NCBI RefSeq assembly: GCF_013626205.1
Contig: NZ_QHJE01000001.1
Location: forward strand, 1,488,001 to 1,552,000
Length of the DNA: 64,000 nucleotides
Source of the DNA: Hyphomicrobium methylovorum
Lineage (GTDB): Bacteria > Pseudomonadota > Alphaproteobacteria > Rhizobiales > Hyphomicrobiaceae
Reading direction: 5' to 3'
The notes under the pieces were generated by a model that was given only the letters and a program-made list of their open reading frames with translations, was not told the origin of the DNA and made no database searches. This document shows positions 25,075 through 33,537 of the stretch, one piece after another. The stretch's first letter is position 1. Every line of letters begins with the position of its first letter. The position numbers and the translations under genes are program-made.

Positions 25075-25090
25075 ACGCAAACCCTTGTGT
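25075..25090 (-). promoter_or_regulatory. NrdR-like box, distal
   Basis: ACGCAAACCCTTGTGT matches 13 of 16 positions of the NrdR consensus. NrdR boxes occur in pairs 31-32 bases apart ahead of nrd operons and are bound by the ATP-cone repressor NrdR; the pair here lies upstream of the riboswitch on nrdAB. Confidence 0.6.
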
Positions 25091-25116
25091 ATCATTCGGG
25101 ACAACGTGTGGATTTC

Positions 25117-25320
25117 TCACGCCGCGTGCTGGCAGATGTGCTTGCGGTTTCGGTCATCAAGCGAAACGAACGGCAAGCTCTCCGGCCCGATATAGTTGGC
25201 CGTTGGCCGGATAATCTTGTTGTCCTGGCGCTGTTCGATGACGTGGGCACTCCACCCGGCGATTCGTGCCATGGCGAACAGCGGCGTGAACATTGTGGCC
25301 GGAACGCCGAGAAGGTCAAC
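25117..25320 (-). pseudogene. Citrate synthase, C-terminal fragment
   Basis: The minus-strand frame contains [20 protein letters not shown] and [20 protein letters not shown], then a FVSLDDR end: the last 60 or so residues of a citrate (or 2-methylcitrate) synthase. Similarity stops at about 25311-25320; the codons further upstream (MFNHPVD) do not fit the family, and a phage-type gene begins on the other strand there. The rest of the gene, including the catalytic His and Asp except what lies in this tail, is missing, so this is a remnant left by an insertion or deletion. Confidence 0.85.
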
Positions 25321-25333
25321 CGGATGATTGAAC

Positions 25334-25849
25334 ATGTTAACGTCAAAGCAGCAGCGGTTTGTCGAGAATTATCTCCTCGATTTGAACGCAACTCGGGCGG
25401 CAATTCGTGCGGGCTATTCGAAGAAGACCGCATCGCGCATCGGTCACGAGCTACTTGAAAAAACTCAAGTTCGTAATGCGATCAACGTTGCGATGCTCGC
25501 GCGCTCGCAAGAAACGAAGATTGACGCCAATTGGGTGCTCAAGCGTCTCTCGGAAGAAGCCGAGGCGGACATTGCCCACCTGTACGATGATGCCGGCGAT
25601 CTACTCCCCGTGAAGCGGTGGCCGAAGATCTGGCGGCAAGGATTGATCGTGGGTCTCGATATCGACGTTATCTCGGTCGAGGGCACCGAGATCGGCAAGG
25701 TGAAAAAGATCCGCGTGTCAGATCGCGTCAAGCGCGTTGAGTTGATCGGAAAGCATATCGGTGTGAAGGCGTTCGATGAAACCTTGAACGTCAAGGGTCT
25801 CGACGGTCTTGCGGATCGTCTGTCACGAGCAATGAAACGCGATGGCTAG
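25334..25849 (+). CDS. Phage terminase small subunit
   Basis: 171 residues from ATG 25334. The N-terminus has the terminase small-subunit HTH pattern: [40 protein letters not shown], then [15 protein letters not shown]. Small terminases recognise viral DNA for packaging. The C-terminal part ([21 protein letters not shown]) is also usual. A possible start of the large-subunit gene (ATG 25842, overlapping the stop) is lost after a few codons, before the IS remnant. It is therefore an orphan prophage gene, unlikely to function in packaging. Confidence 0.85.
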   Translation: MLTSKQQRFVENYLLDLNATRAAIRAGYSKKTASRIGHELLEKTQVRNAINVAMLARSQETKIDANWVLKRLSEEAEADIAHLYDDAGDLLPVKRWPKIWRQGLIVGLDIDVISVEGTEIGKVKKIRVSDRVKRVELIGKHIGVKAFDETLNVKGLDGLADRLSRAMKRDG

Positions 25850-25940
25850 TATTTGCAGACCTTTGCGTTCGGTCGCACAATCCCAAAAGCGGCCGTAAGC
25901 AACCGCAGCATCCCCTACCGACCTATAGCCGCTTTGCCGA

Positions 25941-27343
25941 GAGGCTGTGTGAGAACGAAGAAGCAGCCAGCTTTCTGGTAAGAAGTCCGGCCCAGTCGCC
26001 GGCCTCAGATCGCTTCCAGAAGCTGCGGCACCCCGAGGATCGCCATCACCCGCTTCAGATTGTAGGCCAGAACGTGCAATGCCATCTCGGTGGCAACGTG
26101 CTTCAGCGTTTTCATCTTGAAGTGTGTAGCACCCATCCACGCCTTGATCGTCCCGAACGGGTGCTCGACGGTCTGGCACCGTAGCGACATCTTGTTGGGA
26201 TCATCGTCGAGCCGCTGTTGGACCCGCTCGAGGATGCCTTCGTGCCCCCAGCGACGGACGCGGCGTTCCTTGCTGGTAGTGCAGCGGCCTTTAATGGCGC
26301 AGCTTCCGCAGGCATCCGTCCAGTACGAGTGCAGCGTCTTTCCGGCCTCGACGCTCGTGAAGCGGTACGTCAGTCGCTCGCCGGCCGGGCAGACGTAGGC
26401 ATCATCGCCGGCGATGTAGATGAAGTCGGCGCGGTCGAAGCGGCCATGGGCTGCCGCATTGGAGGTGTGCGGCTTGGGCAAGGTAACCGGGATACCAGCC
26501 TCTTCGCACGCGACGATCTCCTCGCCCTTGTAATAGCCCTTGTCGGCAAGTGCCTCGATGTCGGGGCGGGATATCTCTTCACGCGCTGCGCGCGCCATCA
26601 TCGCCAGGGCGTCGCGATCGTAGCCGAGGTTCGTCACCTCATGCGCGACGATCAGATGATGGTTCGTCTCGACGGCAGTTTGAACATTGTAGCCAACGAC
26701 GCGGGGCTTCCGGCTCGTCGTTGCCATGGCGCGAGCATCGGGATCTGTCAGCGAGACCTGCGTTTCCCCACTAATGTCCATTCGCTGCTCGATCGCCTTC
26801 AAGGCGTTGACCTCTCGTCGGCAGGAGGCGAGCTTCTTGATTGCACGCGCCAACCGCGCCTCGGGCACTCCCATGCCGGTCTTGCTCACCACCTCGTCGG
26901 CACGGTCGAGTTCAACGAGATATCTTTCGATGAGCGCGTCTATCTCGCCAAGACGCCGCTTGAGCTTCTCGCGCGTGAAGCTCCTGGTTTTCGCATTGAC
27001 GGCTTTAAATTTGCTGCCGTCGATCGCGACGATGGCAAACCTTGCGGATGGCCGGACCGTTGTCCCTCCGGAAGTCGGCGATGGTCTTGAAATCCGGCGC
27101 CAGACGGCCCGTAAGCCAAATCAGCTCAAGATTCCTATGGCACTCGCGTTCGAGGCCGCGCGACGATTGCACTTGGTTGAGATAGCCATAGATGTAGATC
27201 TTCAAGATCGTCGCGGGATGGTAGCTCGGACGACCCGTCTCTTCAGGAACAACACCGTCGAAGCCGAGCGCAGCGAGATCGAGCGCATCGACGAAGGCGT
27301 CGACCACGCGAACCGGGTTGTCCTCGCCGACATATACGCTCCA
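25941..27343 (-). mobile_element. IS1182-family element, degraded and missing its 5' end
   Basis: The downstream end is marked by GAGGCTGTGTGAGAACG (25941-25957), nearly repeated at 28871-28887 at the start of the second remnant. The transposase inside is frameshifted, and at the other side similarity stops around residue YVGED near 27334-27343, where an unrelated plus-strand gene continues. Terminal inverted repeat and target duplication on that side are not visible. Confidence 0.75.
26005..27343 (-). pseudogene. IS1182-family transposase, truncated and frameshifted
   Basis: Two frames together make the transposase: the N-terminal part (27343-27055: VVDAFVDALDLAALGF, GRPSYHPATILKIYIYGYLN, DFKTIADFRRDNG) and the C-terminal part (about 27045-26005: AIDGSKFKAVNAKTRSF, then SLTDPDARAMATTSRKPRVV, CGSCAIKGRCTTSKERRVRR and SLRCQTVEHPFGTIKAWMG). 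At the junction about 50 bases are missing: the family's segment between IRKVC and VAIDGSKF is lost and the frame changes. The first residues are also lost. It cannot make active transposase. Confidence 0.88.
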
Positions 27344-27344
27344 A

Positions 27345-27968
27345 CTCGAGGTTTCTGCGGCGATCCAAAAGCGCCGAGATGAGATCAAGGCTCTCTCTGC
27401 ACTCGAAGAAAGGGTGGCCGAGCTGGAGGCCCTGAGACTTCCGGCGGCCATGGGATTGATCGCGGAAGCACGGGATGCCTTGCAGCGCGAAGATGCCTCG
27501 ACGGCGGCGTCAGTTTCGAAACGTGTGGTTGACGTCACTGACGCCGAGCGGAAGGGAAGAGCATTGGCAGCGAAGCGCCGCGCCATTTTAAAGACGCTCG
27601 CAGACCTCGGCTACGAAGCACGCGAGGGCATGGAAACAGCTTGGGTCAAAGATGGCCGGCTGGTGATGCGCCGTGCTGCTAACCCTGAGATGGGTGTCGA
27701 AGTGAGAGGGGCCGAACAGCTACAGTTCCGGCCCATGCGGTTTGGCTCTGAGGCAAACGCCAACGATCACTCAAAAGATCGGGATATCGAGACGGTATGG
27801 TGCTCTGACTTCGACAAGCTTCATAAGCATGTTCTCAAAGAGCAGGGCGAGTTGAAGATCGAGCGGTCAATGCCGGTGGGAGCTATGCCAGTTCTGTTTG
27901 AATTCGAAAATGTCGGGAGTGACCAGGGCCGAACGACCGCAGCCCCACTGAAGGCGAAAGAGCGCTGA
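27345..27968 (+). pseudogene. Coiled-coil protein of unknown function, 5' end replaced by an IS
   Basis: The frame is open from 27318, but the first codons lie in the IS remnant, so the natural start is lost; the usable part is about 200 residues. Residues coded by 27370-27530 form a charged helix likely to be a coiled coil (RRDEIKALSALEERVAELEA). The C-terminal domain has AILKTLADLGYEAREGMETA, RAANPEMGVEVRG and DRDIETVWCSDFDKL. I do not recognise the family. The intact domain could still be made from an internal start. It is followed 37 bases later by a second unknown gene, suggesting a two-gene system that the IS has damaged. Confidence 0.6.
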
Positions 27969-28005
27969 CAGGAAATTTTGCGACCAATAGCTTTCGAGTG
28001 TCAGC

Positions 28006-28728
28006 ATGTCCGACGAAGAACAGCTCCAGCGACTGCTTGTCTTCGCATCTAGTGAAGACCGCATTTGTCCGCAGCCCGGCAAGTGGGACGCCATTTGGCG
28101 ATTGCTGGGACAGCCGCGCGGTGATTTAGAGCCCCCGTTGATATTATCGGGGTGGGCATTTTCGACGGATCGTGAGAAGCGAGAGCGTTTTTCAGAGCAT
28201 CTGCGATTTGCGCGCAGCAAGGGGAGGCTTTACGAGGTCGATCGCTTTGTTCGGTCGCTGAAGGAGGACGACTGGCACACGTGTGATGCCGCTCATCTTG
28301 ATAGGAGTTACGGCGACGCCATTCGCCAGGATCAGGAACGTCGATCGCGAGCAGTAAATCGTGTGCGAGATATAATCGCAAGTGTTGCAGACATTGAGAA
28401 CAACGGTTCGGCGTTTGCACGGGAGAATCTCGCGGAATTGATCTTCCTTTTTTATCTCATGCTAGATCCGGACGACCTGCTCAGAAGATTGGAACAAACG
28501 CTTTCCGACAACGCTCGTATAGCATCGGCGGTAGAAGACGCAGAATGGTCGCTACTCGATGGAGTAGCGCCCGGGGTGTCGGATGAACTTAGGAAGATCA
28601 TCAACGCTAGGAAAGCGGAAGCCGTCTTCCTTGAGATATTGGCCGCTATTCATGAATCGAGGTTGCCGCTTGATAGGGATGTGGTTGAGGAAATCGTCTC
28701 CGAAGCCTTCTATGCTCGTGACTCCTAG
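28006..28728 (+). CDS. Hypothetical protein, partner of the truncated coiled-coil gene
   Basis: 240 residues, hydrophilic and mostly helical, from ATG 28006. The N-terminal third has EDRICPQPGKWDAIWRLLGQ, PPLILSGWAFSTDREKRERF and HLRFARSKGRL, a compact pattern that reads like a conserved domain; a DDWHTC motif follows near residue 88. No enzymatic signature, membrane segment or signal peptide is seen. It probably works with the upstream coiled-coil protein in the cytoplasm. Such pairs in phage- and IS-rich DNA are often defence- or stress-related, but nothing here proves it. Confidence 0.65.
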   Translation: MSDEEQLQRLLVFASSEDRICPQPGKWDAIWRLLGQPRGDLEPPLILSGWAFSTDREKRERFSEHLRFARSKGRLYEVDRFVRSLKEDDWHTCDAAHLDRSYGDAIRQDQERRSRAVNRVRDIIASVADIENNGSAFARENLAELIFLFYLMLDPDDLLRRLEQTLSDNARIASAVEDAEWSLLDGVAPGVSDELRKIINARKAEAVFLEILAAIHESRLPLDRDVVEEIVSEAFYARDS

Positions 28729-28870
28729 CGCGTTGCCGTAGACGGTCGCGCGCAGTCCGCTTGGCTTCACTCAACAGACGTCACCAGCAAGGCGCTGCCT
28801 GAGCAGTCCGCTCACATGGTGAATGTCTGCAAATGGGACCTTGCGGCTATGTCGCTTGTGGCTATGCAGA

Positions 28871-29386
28871 GAGGTTGTGTGAAAACGCGGGCAGTTTATC
28901 GGGTTGAGCCTCGACGCATGGTATAATCCTCGCGCTGCTTGCGGGGCTCCCATGACGCGCTTCATTGAAAGCTTGGACCGAACGCAAACGTCACTTTTGC
29001 CTGCGTACGTTGACGATTACGTTAGCGAGGAAAGCCCAGTTCGGGCCATCGATACTTTCATCGACATGCTTGATCTCGCGGCCCTCGGCTTCGATGTCGA
29101 ATCGAATGCGACGGGACGGCCAGCCTATCATCCGGCGACGATGCTAAAGCTGTATCATACGGCTACCTCAACCAAGTGCAGTCGTGGCGTCTCTTCGAGC
29201 GAGAGTGCGGCCGCAATCTGGAACTGATCTGGCTGACGCGCAGTCTCAAGAAAGAAGCCGAAACGCTCCGCGCCGTCGAAAAACGCATGAACACGACCGG
29301 CGAACCGCAAGTCTCGCTGACCCATCCGGATGCCCGTTCGATGGCGACGACGAGCAAGCAGCCGCGCATCGTCGGCTATCCTAACG
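28871..29386 (+). mobile_element. Second IS1182-family remnant
   Basis: Starts with GAGGTTGTGTGAAAACG (28871-28887), nearly the same as the end of the first copy, and contains a broken transposase gene. The right end is missing: similarity stops near 29386, next to the stop of the methyltransferase gene. The two remnants differ in many codons, so they are separate, related insertions. Confidence 0.7.
28952..29386 (+). pseudogene. IS1182-family transposase, multiply deleted
   Basis: ATG 28952 begins a normal N-terminus (MTRFIESLDRTQTSLLPAYV, DTFIDMLDLAALGF, GRPAYHPATMLKLY). A one-base loss near 29155 shifts the frame, in which QSWRLFERECGRNLELIWLT follows. A large deletion then joins this to EKRMNTTGEPQVSLTHPDAR and SKQPRIVGY, where it stops. 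Less than a third of the protein remains. Confidence 0.85.
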
Positions 29387-30190
29387 GCGTACCCCGAGCG
29401 TGACGAGGTACTCGCGGGGCACGCAAATGCCGAGATCGTTGCGGAAGTCCTCATGAAACGCGATGAAATCGCGCTTCAATTCCGCGCGCTTCGCATTATC
29501 GAGGCTTGCGGCGAGCGCCCGTGTTGGACCGTAAGACGTAGAGAATGTCGTCCAGGCCGCTTCCCCACTAGGCTCACGGTAGAATGAAGTGCCATTTTCA
29601 AATTTAAGATCGAACATGCCACCGAGAAGTTCCTGCACTCGCTCCATCTTGCCCCATTCAAATGGAGAGGGCGGGGGCGACGAAGGCGGGGGCGCCATAT
29701 ACGGCTTCATCACCATAAACATCTTAAACAGGTTGCTGTCGGGAAGCCATGTCGTGAGCGCGACGCGCCCACCCTTGCGACAAACGCGGCCGAGTTCGCC
29801 TGCCGCCGTCTCTGGTCGGCTAGAAAACATGATGCCACAAGTCGAAATCACAGCATCGAATTGACCGTCGGCATAGGGCAAGCCTTCGGCATCGCCCCGA
29901 TCGTATTGGATCGTGAGATGTTCGCGCCGCGCCCGTTCCTCCGCCGCCGCGAGCAGTTCATCGCTGATGTCCACACCCGTCACGTTCGCGCCTAGCCGGG
30001 CCACTGCGCGAGATGTCCAGCCGGTGCCCGTAGCGAGGTCGAGGATTTGCTCACGAGGCTGCGGGTCGAGTCTGAGAACGCAGTGGGCAATGGAATCGGC
30101 AATGCCGCGACTGATATTATCGTACTCGCTGCCGCCTGAATTCCACACCGTCGCTACGCGCTGGTTATGGGGTTGAATAGTGGATTGCAT
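29381..30190 (-). CDS. Class I SAM-dependent methyltransferase (UbiE-like)
   Basis: 269 residues. SAM motif I ILDLATGTGWTSRAVARLG (49-67), acidic motif VTGVDISDELLAAAEERA, then GDAEGLPYADGQFDAVIS and the post-motif GRVALTTWLPD. It belongs to the UbiE/small-molecule type. The middle has a Pro-rich loop (APPPSSPPPSPFEWG). It is downstream of the ArsR-rhodanese gene in the same direction, 25 bases away, so it is probably regulated with it. The conserved cysteines expected for arsenite methyltransferase ArsM are not evident, so arsenic methylation is not claimed. Confidence 0.85.
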   Translation of the reverse strand: MQSTIQPHNQRVATVWNSGGSEYDNISRGIADSIAHCVLRLDPQPREQILDLATGTGWTSRAVARLGANVTGVDISDELLAAAEERARREHLTIQYDRGDAEGLPYADGQFDAVISTCGIMFSSRPETAAGELGRVCRKGGRVALTTWLPDSNLFKMFMVMKPYMAPPPSSPPPSPFEWGKMERVQELLGGMFDLKFENGTSFYREPSGEAAWTTFSTSYGPTRALAASLDNAKRAELKRDFIAFHEDFRNDLGICVPREYLVTLGVRR

Positions 30191-30214
30191 TAGTGTCCTC
30201 CGGATTTTTTCATT

Positions 30215-30910
30215 TTAAGAGCGAATTGATATCGCTGGCTCGCGGTCCGAGACCTCCACCGGGAGCCCAGCTGCTTTCCATTCGGGATAGCCATCTTCCA
30301 ACCTACGGACGAGGTACCCACGCGTCCGAAGTTCGGCAACGGCTTCGAAGGAGAAAATGCAATAAGGTCCGCGACAGTAGGCAATGATCTCGCGTCTCCG
30401 TGGCAGCTCCTTGAGGCGGCGTTCAAGCTCGTCGATGGGGATATTGAGTGCGCCGGCGACGTGGCCTTGCGCAAACTCATCCTCCGGACGCACATCTAGA
30501 ACAGTCACGAGGCCTGCCTGAAGGCGTGTCAGAAGCTCCGTGCGCGCGACTGGTTCCAGCGCATCGCGCGCGTGGAAGAAATCCGTCATCACGCGCCCGA
30601 CTTCCGCGATGTTGCGTTCTCCGACACGGCCAAGCGCGTGCATGAGACTCACAACTTCGACATCTCCCGCCAAACTATAAAGAACGCGCTTTCCGTTCCG
30701 GCGGGTTTCAACAAGGCGCGCACGGCGCAGGATCTGCAGGTGACGCGACGTGTTTGCGAAGTTCAGCTTCGCGCGAGCCGAAAGATCTTCGACGCTGCGC
30801 TCGCCTTGTCCGAGATGCTCCAAAAGCTCAAGCCGATGGTGGTGACCAAGGGCCTGCGCGACTTCGGCGAGGCTCGCAAAGATTGCCTGTTTGGGGCTGC
30901 AGCTTGACAA
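30215..30910 (-). CDS. ArsR-type regulator fused to a rhodanese domain
   Basis: From TTG 30910 (AGGA 9 bases upstream) 231 residues; starts at 30931 or 30958 are in frame, but the second lies upstream of the predicted transcription start. The N-terminal half is an ArsR winged helix (ALGHHHRLELLEHLGQGERS, KLNFANTSRHLQILRRARLV). The C-terminal half is a rhodanese domain with VLDVRPEDEFAQGHVAGALN and the catalytic loop CRGPYC. Such fusions may sense persulfide or another thiophilic ligand through the active Cys, then release DNA. Rhodanese and transporter genes on the divergent side are likely targets. Confidence 0.9.
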   Translation of the reverse strand: MSSCSPKQAIFASLAEVAQALGHHHRLELLEHLGQGERSVEDLSARAKLNFANTSRHLQILRRARLVETRRNGKRVLYSLAGDVEVVSLMHALGRVGERNIAEVGRVMTDFFHARDALEPVARTELLTRLQAGLVTVLDVRPEDEFAQGHVAGALNIPIDELERRLKELPRRREIIAYCRGPYCIFSFEAVAELRTRGYLVRRLEDGYPEWKAAGLPVEVSDREPAISIRS

Positions 30911-30946
30911 TGGATATTTTCCTAGGCACATTCCGCATAATAATTG

Positions 30947-30983
30947 AATGTTAAACATTACATGTTGTGAGCGCGGAATTCAA
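30947..30983 (-). promoter_or_regulatory. ArsR-rhodanese promoter with palindromic operator
   Basis: On the minus strand TTGAAT (30983-30978), a 17-base spacer and TAATGT (30960-30955). The -10 box overlaps the inverted repeat AATGTT-A-AACATT (30947-30959), a suitable site for an ArsR-family dimer; self-repression is likely. Confidence 0.55.
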
Positions 30984-31327
30984 GGCCATGGACCTCTTTC
31001 GAATTCTGCATCGGGGAGACAGTCGGAATTTTTATATTTTTGGCGTCAGAGAGCGCCCCGCCGGAGCTGACGTGGGTCGCGTCGGCAGGCCCTACCTGCT
31101 CGCGGTGGAAGAAGCGGTGATGCGCATCCATCCGCTCATCGATACCCAGCTCCGTGCTCACCATCGATCGACCGCCTGCATGCTCGGTAAGACCACGGAC
31201 GAGGCACCGCGCGTCGATGACGAAACTGCTTTCGTCCACTTCATCCTCGCCAAGATTCCACCTGCTCCGCAAGATTCTCGCGCGTTACAAACCGCCAATT
31301 CCGGTTGGCCGGCGGTAACGGCCTGAG
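30984..31327. other. Region between divergent ArsR-rhodanese and MFS genes, coding status unresolved
   Basis: Two overlapping frames are open: one on the plus strand (30967-31326, ending one base before the MFS start) and one on the minus strand (31272-30958). Both have high GC at third positions and neither matches a family I know. The plus-strand frame would fit an operon with the MFS gene, but it has only a GTG start. I list no gene here. Confidence 0.4.
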
Positions 31328-32626
31328 ATGGACGGGGGAACGACAGCCTCACACGCATCGGTCAAGCTAGGGCTGCGCGAAAACTGGCGTCAGTTTGCCT
31401 TGCTCGTACTGGTGAATGCATTCGTCGGCGGCATGGTCGGGCTGGAGCGCACTGTGGTGCCGCTGATCGGCTCCGAGGAGTTCAAGATCGCATCGACCGC
31501 CGTTGTCGCTTCCTTCATCGTGAGCTTCGGTATCTCGAAAGCGTTCACGAACTTGCTTTCCGGTCAAATGGCCGACCGGTGGGGCCGCAAACGCGTTCTG
31601 GTTTTGGGATGGCTTATTGCTTTGCCTGTTCCCTTCCTCATCATCTGGGCGCCGAGCTGGAACTGGATCATTGTCGCCAATGCCCTGTTGGGCGTCAGTC
31701 AGGGTCTCGCCTGGTCCATGGCCGTCATCATGAAGATCGATCTTGTAGGTCCCAAGTCGCGCGGATTAGCGGTTGGGCTCAACGAATGCGCCGGCTATCT
31801 GATGGTTGGCCTGACCGCATTTCTTACCGGTTGGATTGCTGCCGAGGCAGGCGCGTTGCGGCCGGACCCCTTTTATCTGGGTATTGGCTATGGGGTGATC
31901 GGGCTAGGCCTCTCAATGCTTCTCGTCCGCGACACGAACGAGCATGTGCGGCTAGAGGCAAGTCTTCACGCAAGGATCGATCCGATCAGCTTCAAGGAGG
32001 TGTTTTTGCGCACCTCTTTCACGAACCGAACTCTGTTCGCTGCCTCCCAGGCCGGGCTCGTCAACAACCTCAACGACGGAATGAGTTGGGCAATTTTTCC
32101 CATCTTTTTCGCTGCGCGCGGGCTGGGTATCGAGCCGATCGGACTCTTAAAAGCAGTTTATCCGGCGGTGTGGGGTGTCACGCAGACAATCACGGGCCCG
32201 CTCAGCGACCGCATCGGCCGCAAGGGCCTGATCGTAGCAGGCATGTGGTTGCAGGCTGCAGCGCTGTTTATGGTGGCAGGACGGGATGGGTTCGTATGGT
32301 GGCTGGTCGCTAGCATCCTGCTCGGGCTCGGCACGGCCATGGTCTATCCGACGCTGCTGGCCACGGTCTCGGATGTGGCGCATCCCACCTGGCGAGCGCG
32401 TTCGCTCAGCATCTATCGCTTCTGGCGGGACATGGGCTACGCGGTGGGCGCGCTGATCGCAGGCTTTATCGGTGACGCGTTCGGACTGTCGTGGGCCATC
32501 GTCAGCGTTGGTCTGCTGACATTTGCCTCAGGCGTCATCGTGGCTTTCGCCATGCAGGAGACGAAGCAGGCTGGGCTTAATCAGCCAAAAAACATGTTTT
32601 CAAACCCGGAGGAAAAACATCTATGA
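31328..32626 (+). CDS. Major facilitator superfamily transporter
   Basis: 432 residues with about 12 hydrophobic segments in the inner membrane. The MFS signature between helices 2 and 3 is QMADRWGRKRVLVLG, repeated in the second half as PLSDRIGRKGLIVAG. VPLIGSEEF and FRDMGYAVGALIAGF-like segments are also characteristic of drug or anion exporters. The gene overlaps the secreted sulfurtransferase by four bases (ATGA), so both are co-translated; the pairing suggests export or import of a sulfur or similar oxyanion. Substrate not known. Confidence 0.9.
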   Translation: MDGGTTASHASVKLGLRENWRQFALLVLVNAFVGGMVGLERTVVPLIGSEEFKIASTAVVASFIVSFGISKAFTNLLSGQMADRWGRKRVLVLGWLIALPVPFLIIWAPSWNWIIVANALLGVSQGLAWSMAVIMKIDLVGPKSRGLAVGLNECAGYLMVGLTAFLTGWIAAEAGALRPDPFYLGIGYGVIGLGLSMLLVRDTNEHVRLEASLHARIDPISFKEVFLRTSFTNRTLFAASQAGLVNNLNDGMSWAIFPIFFAARGLGIEPIGLLKAVYPAVWGVTQTITGPLSDRIGRKGLIVAGMWLQAAALFMVAGRDGFVWWLVASILLGLGTAMVYPTLLATVSDVAHPTWRARSLSIYRFWRDMGYAVGALIAGFIGDAFGLSWAIVSVGLLTFASGVIVAFAMQETKQAGLNQPKNMFSNPEEKHL

Positions 32627-33537
32627 CGCGATCGATATTTGTAGGCCTCGCCAGCATTTTCATGACTTTCCCGATCTCCGCAACGGCCCTCGAACTGCCG
32701 TCGCCTCTGGTGACCACGCAGTGGCTAGCCGAGAACCAGGACAGTGTGCGGGTCATCGATGTGCGCAATGATCCCGATAGCTTCAAAGAAGGCGGGCATA
32801 TCATTGGAGCCATTCGCGTAGATTTCAAAACGCTGCGCGCCACCGCGACGGAAGCAGGAATAGCTATAGAAGACATTGGTGTGCCCGCCGACGCCTTCCA
32901 GAAGGTGATGCGAGATGCCGGTGTTTCCGTCGATCAGCCAATCGTTCTCACGCATCGCAGCAGATCCCCCGACGACGTTGGATATGCCGCCTATCTTTAC
33001 TGGCAGCTCAAATTACATGGCCATAACAACGTTGCGATCCTTGATGGCGGCACCAGCAAATGGATATCAGAAAGCCGAGAGGTTTGGGGCGAGGATGAAA
33101 TCGTAGAAGCTGGCAATTTTGTTGCCCATCCCGCGCGCTCTGAATTCATCGCCGATACGGCCGCCGTCGAAAAAATCGTGCAAAATGGCCGTACTGACCT
33201 TCTCGACGCACGGCTTTTTGAATTCTATGTGGGCTTGGAAAAGCGGCCCGCTGTTTCGAGGGCAGGACATATCCCCGGGGCAAAGTCCTTTCCGTTCCAG
33301 GCGAACTTGAATTCGGATGGGACTTTTCGTGAGAAGGACAAGCTTGCGGCAGCCATGCGGGCTATCGGCTTAAACCCCGATCGACCGGTTGCCCCATACT
33401 GCAACACGGGACATGTCGCGGCGATAGACTGGTTCGTTCTGCATGAGCTGTTGGGCTATCAGAATGTGTCGCTCTACGATGGCTCCATGCTTGCGTGGAC
33501 GAAGCATGGCCACACTGCCCAATCGGACATTCGATAA
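32623..33537 (+). CDS. Secreted thiosulfate/3-mercaptopyruvate sulfurtransferase (double rhodanese)
   Basis: 304 residues with a signal peptide (1-22, ISATA then LELPSP), so probably periplasmic. Two rhodanese domains: an inactive first (VRVIDVRNDPDSFKEGGHII; the loop has HRSRS and no Cys) and an active second with LLDARLFEFYVG and the catalytic Cys in APYCNTGHVAA. It moves sulfane sulfur between thiosulfate-like donors and thiophilic acceptors. It is coupled to the MFS gene and lies opposite the ArsR-rhodanese regulator, so all form one sulfur-related cassette. Confidence 0.88.
   Translation: MTRSIFVGLASIFMTFPISATALELPSPLVTTQWLAENQDSVRVIDVRNDPDSFKEGGHIIGAIRVDFKTLRATATEAGIAIEDIGVPADAFQKVMRDAGVSVDQPIVLTHRSRSPDDVGYAAYLYWQLKLHGHNNVAILDGGTSKWISESREVWGEDEIVEAGNFVAHPARSEFIADTAAVEKIVQNGRTDLLDARLFEFYVGLEKRPAVSRAGHIPGAKSFPFQANLNSDGTFREKDKLAAAMRAIGLNPDRPVAPYCNTGHVAAIDWFVLHELLGYQNVSLYDGSMLAWTKHGHTAQSDIR

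Noticed and set aside
26218-27382. Long plus-strand frames opposite the IS1182 transposase
   Set aside because: They are the antisense of the conserved transposase segments.
29381-30190. Arsenite methyltransferase (ArsM) as identity for the methyltransferase next to the ArsR-type gene
   Set aside because: The conserved ArsM cysteines are not evident, and the sequence fits a general UbiE-like methyltransferase.
30958-31326. Overlapping frames on both strands between ArsR-rhodanese and MFS
   Set aside because: Both look equally coding by base composition and neither matches a known family; the plus one ends next to the MFS start but has a GTG without Shine-Dalgarno. Left as unresolved.
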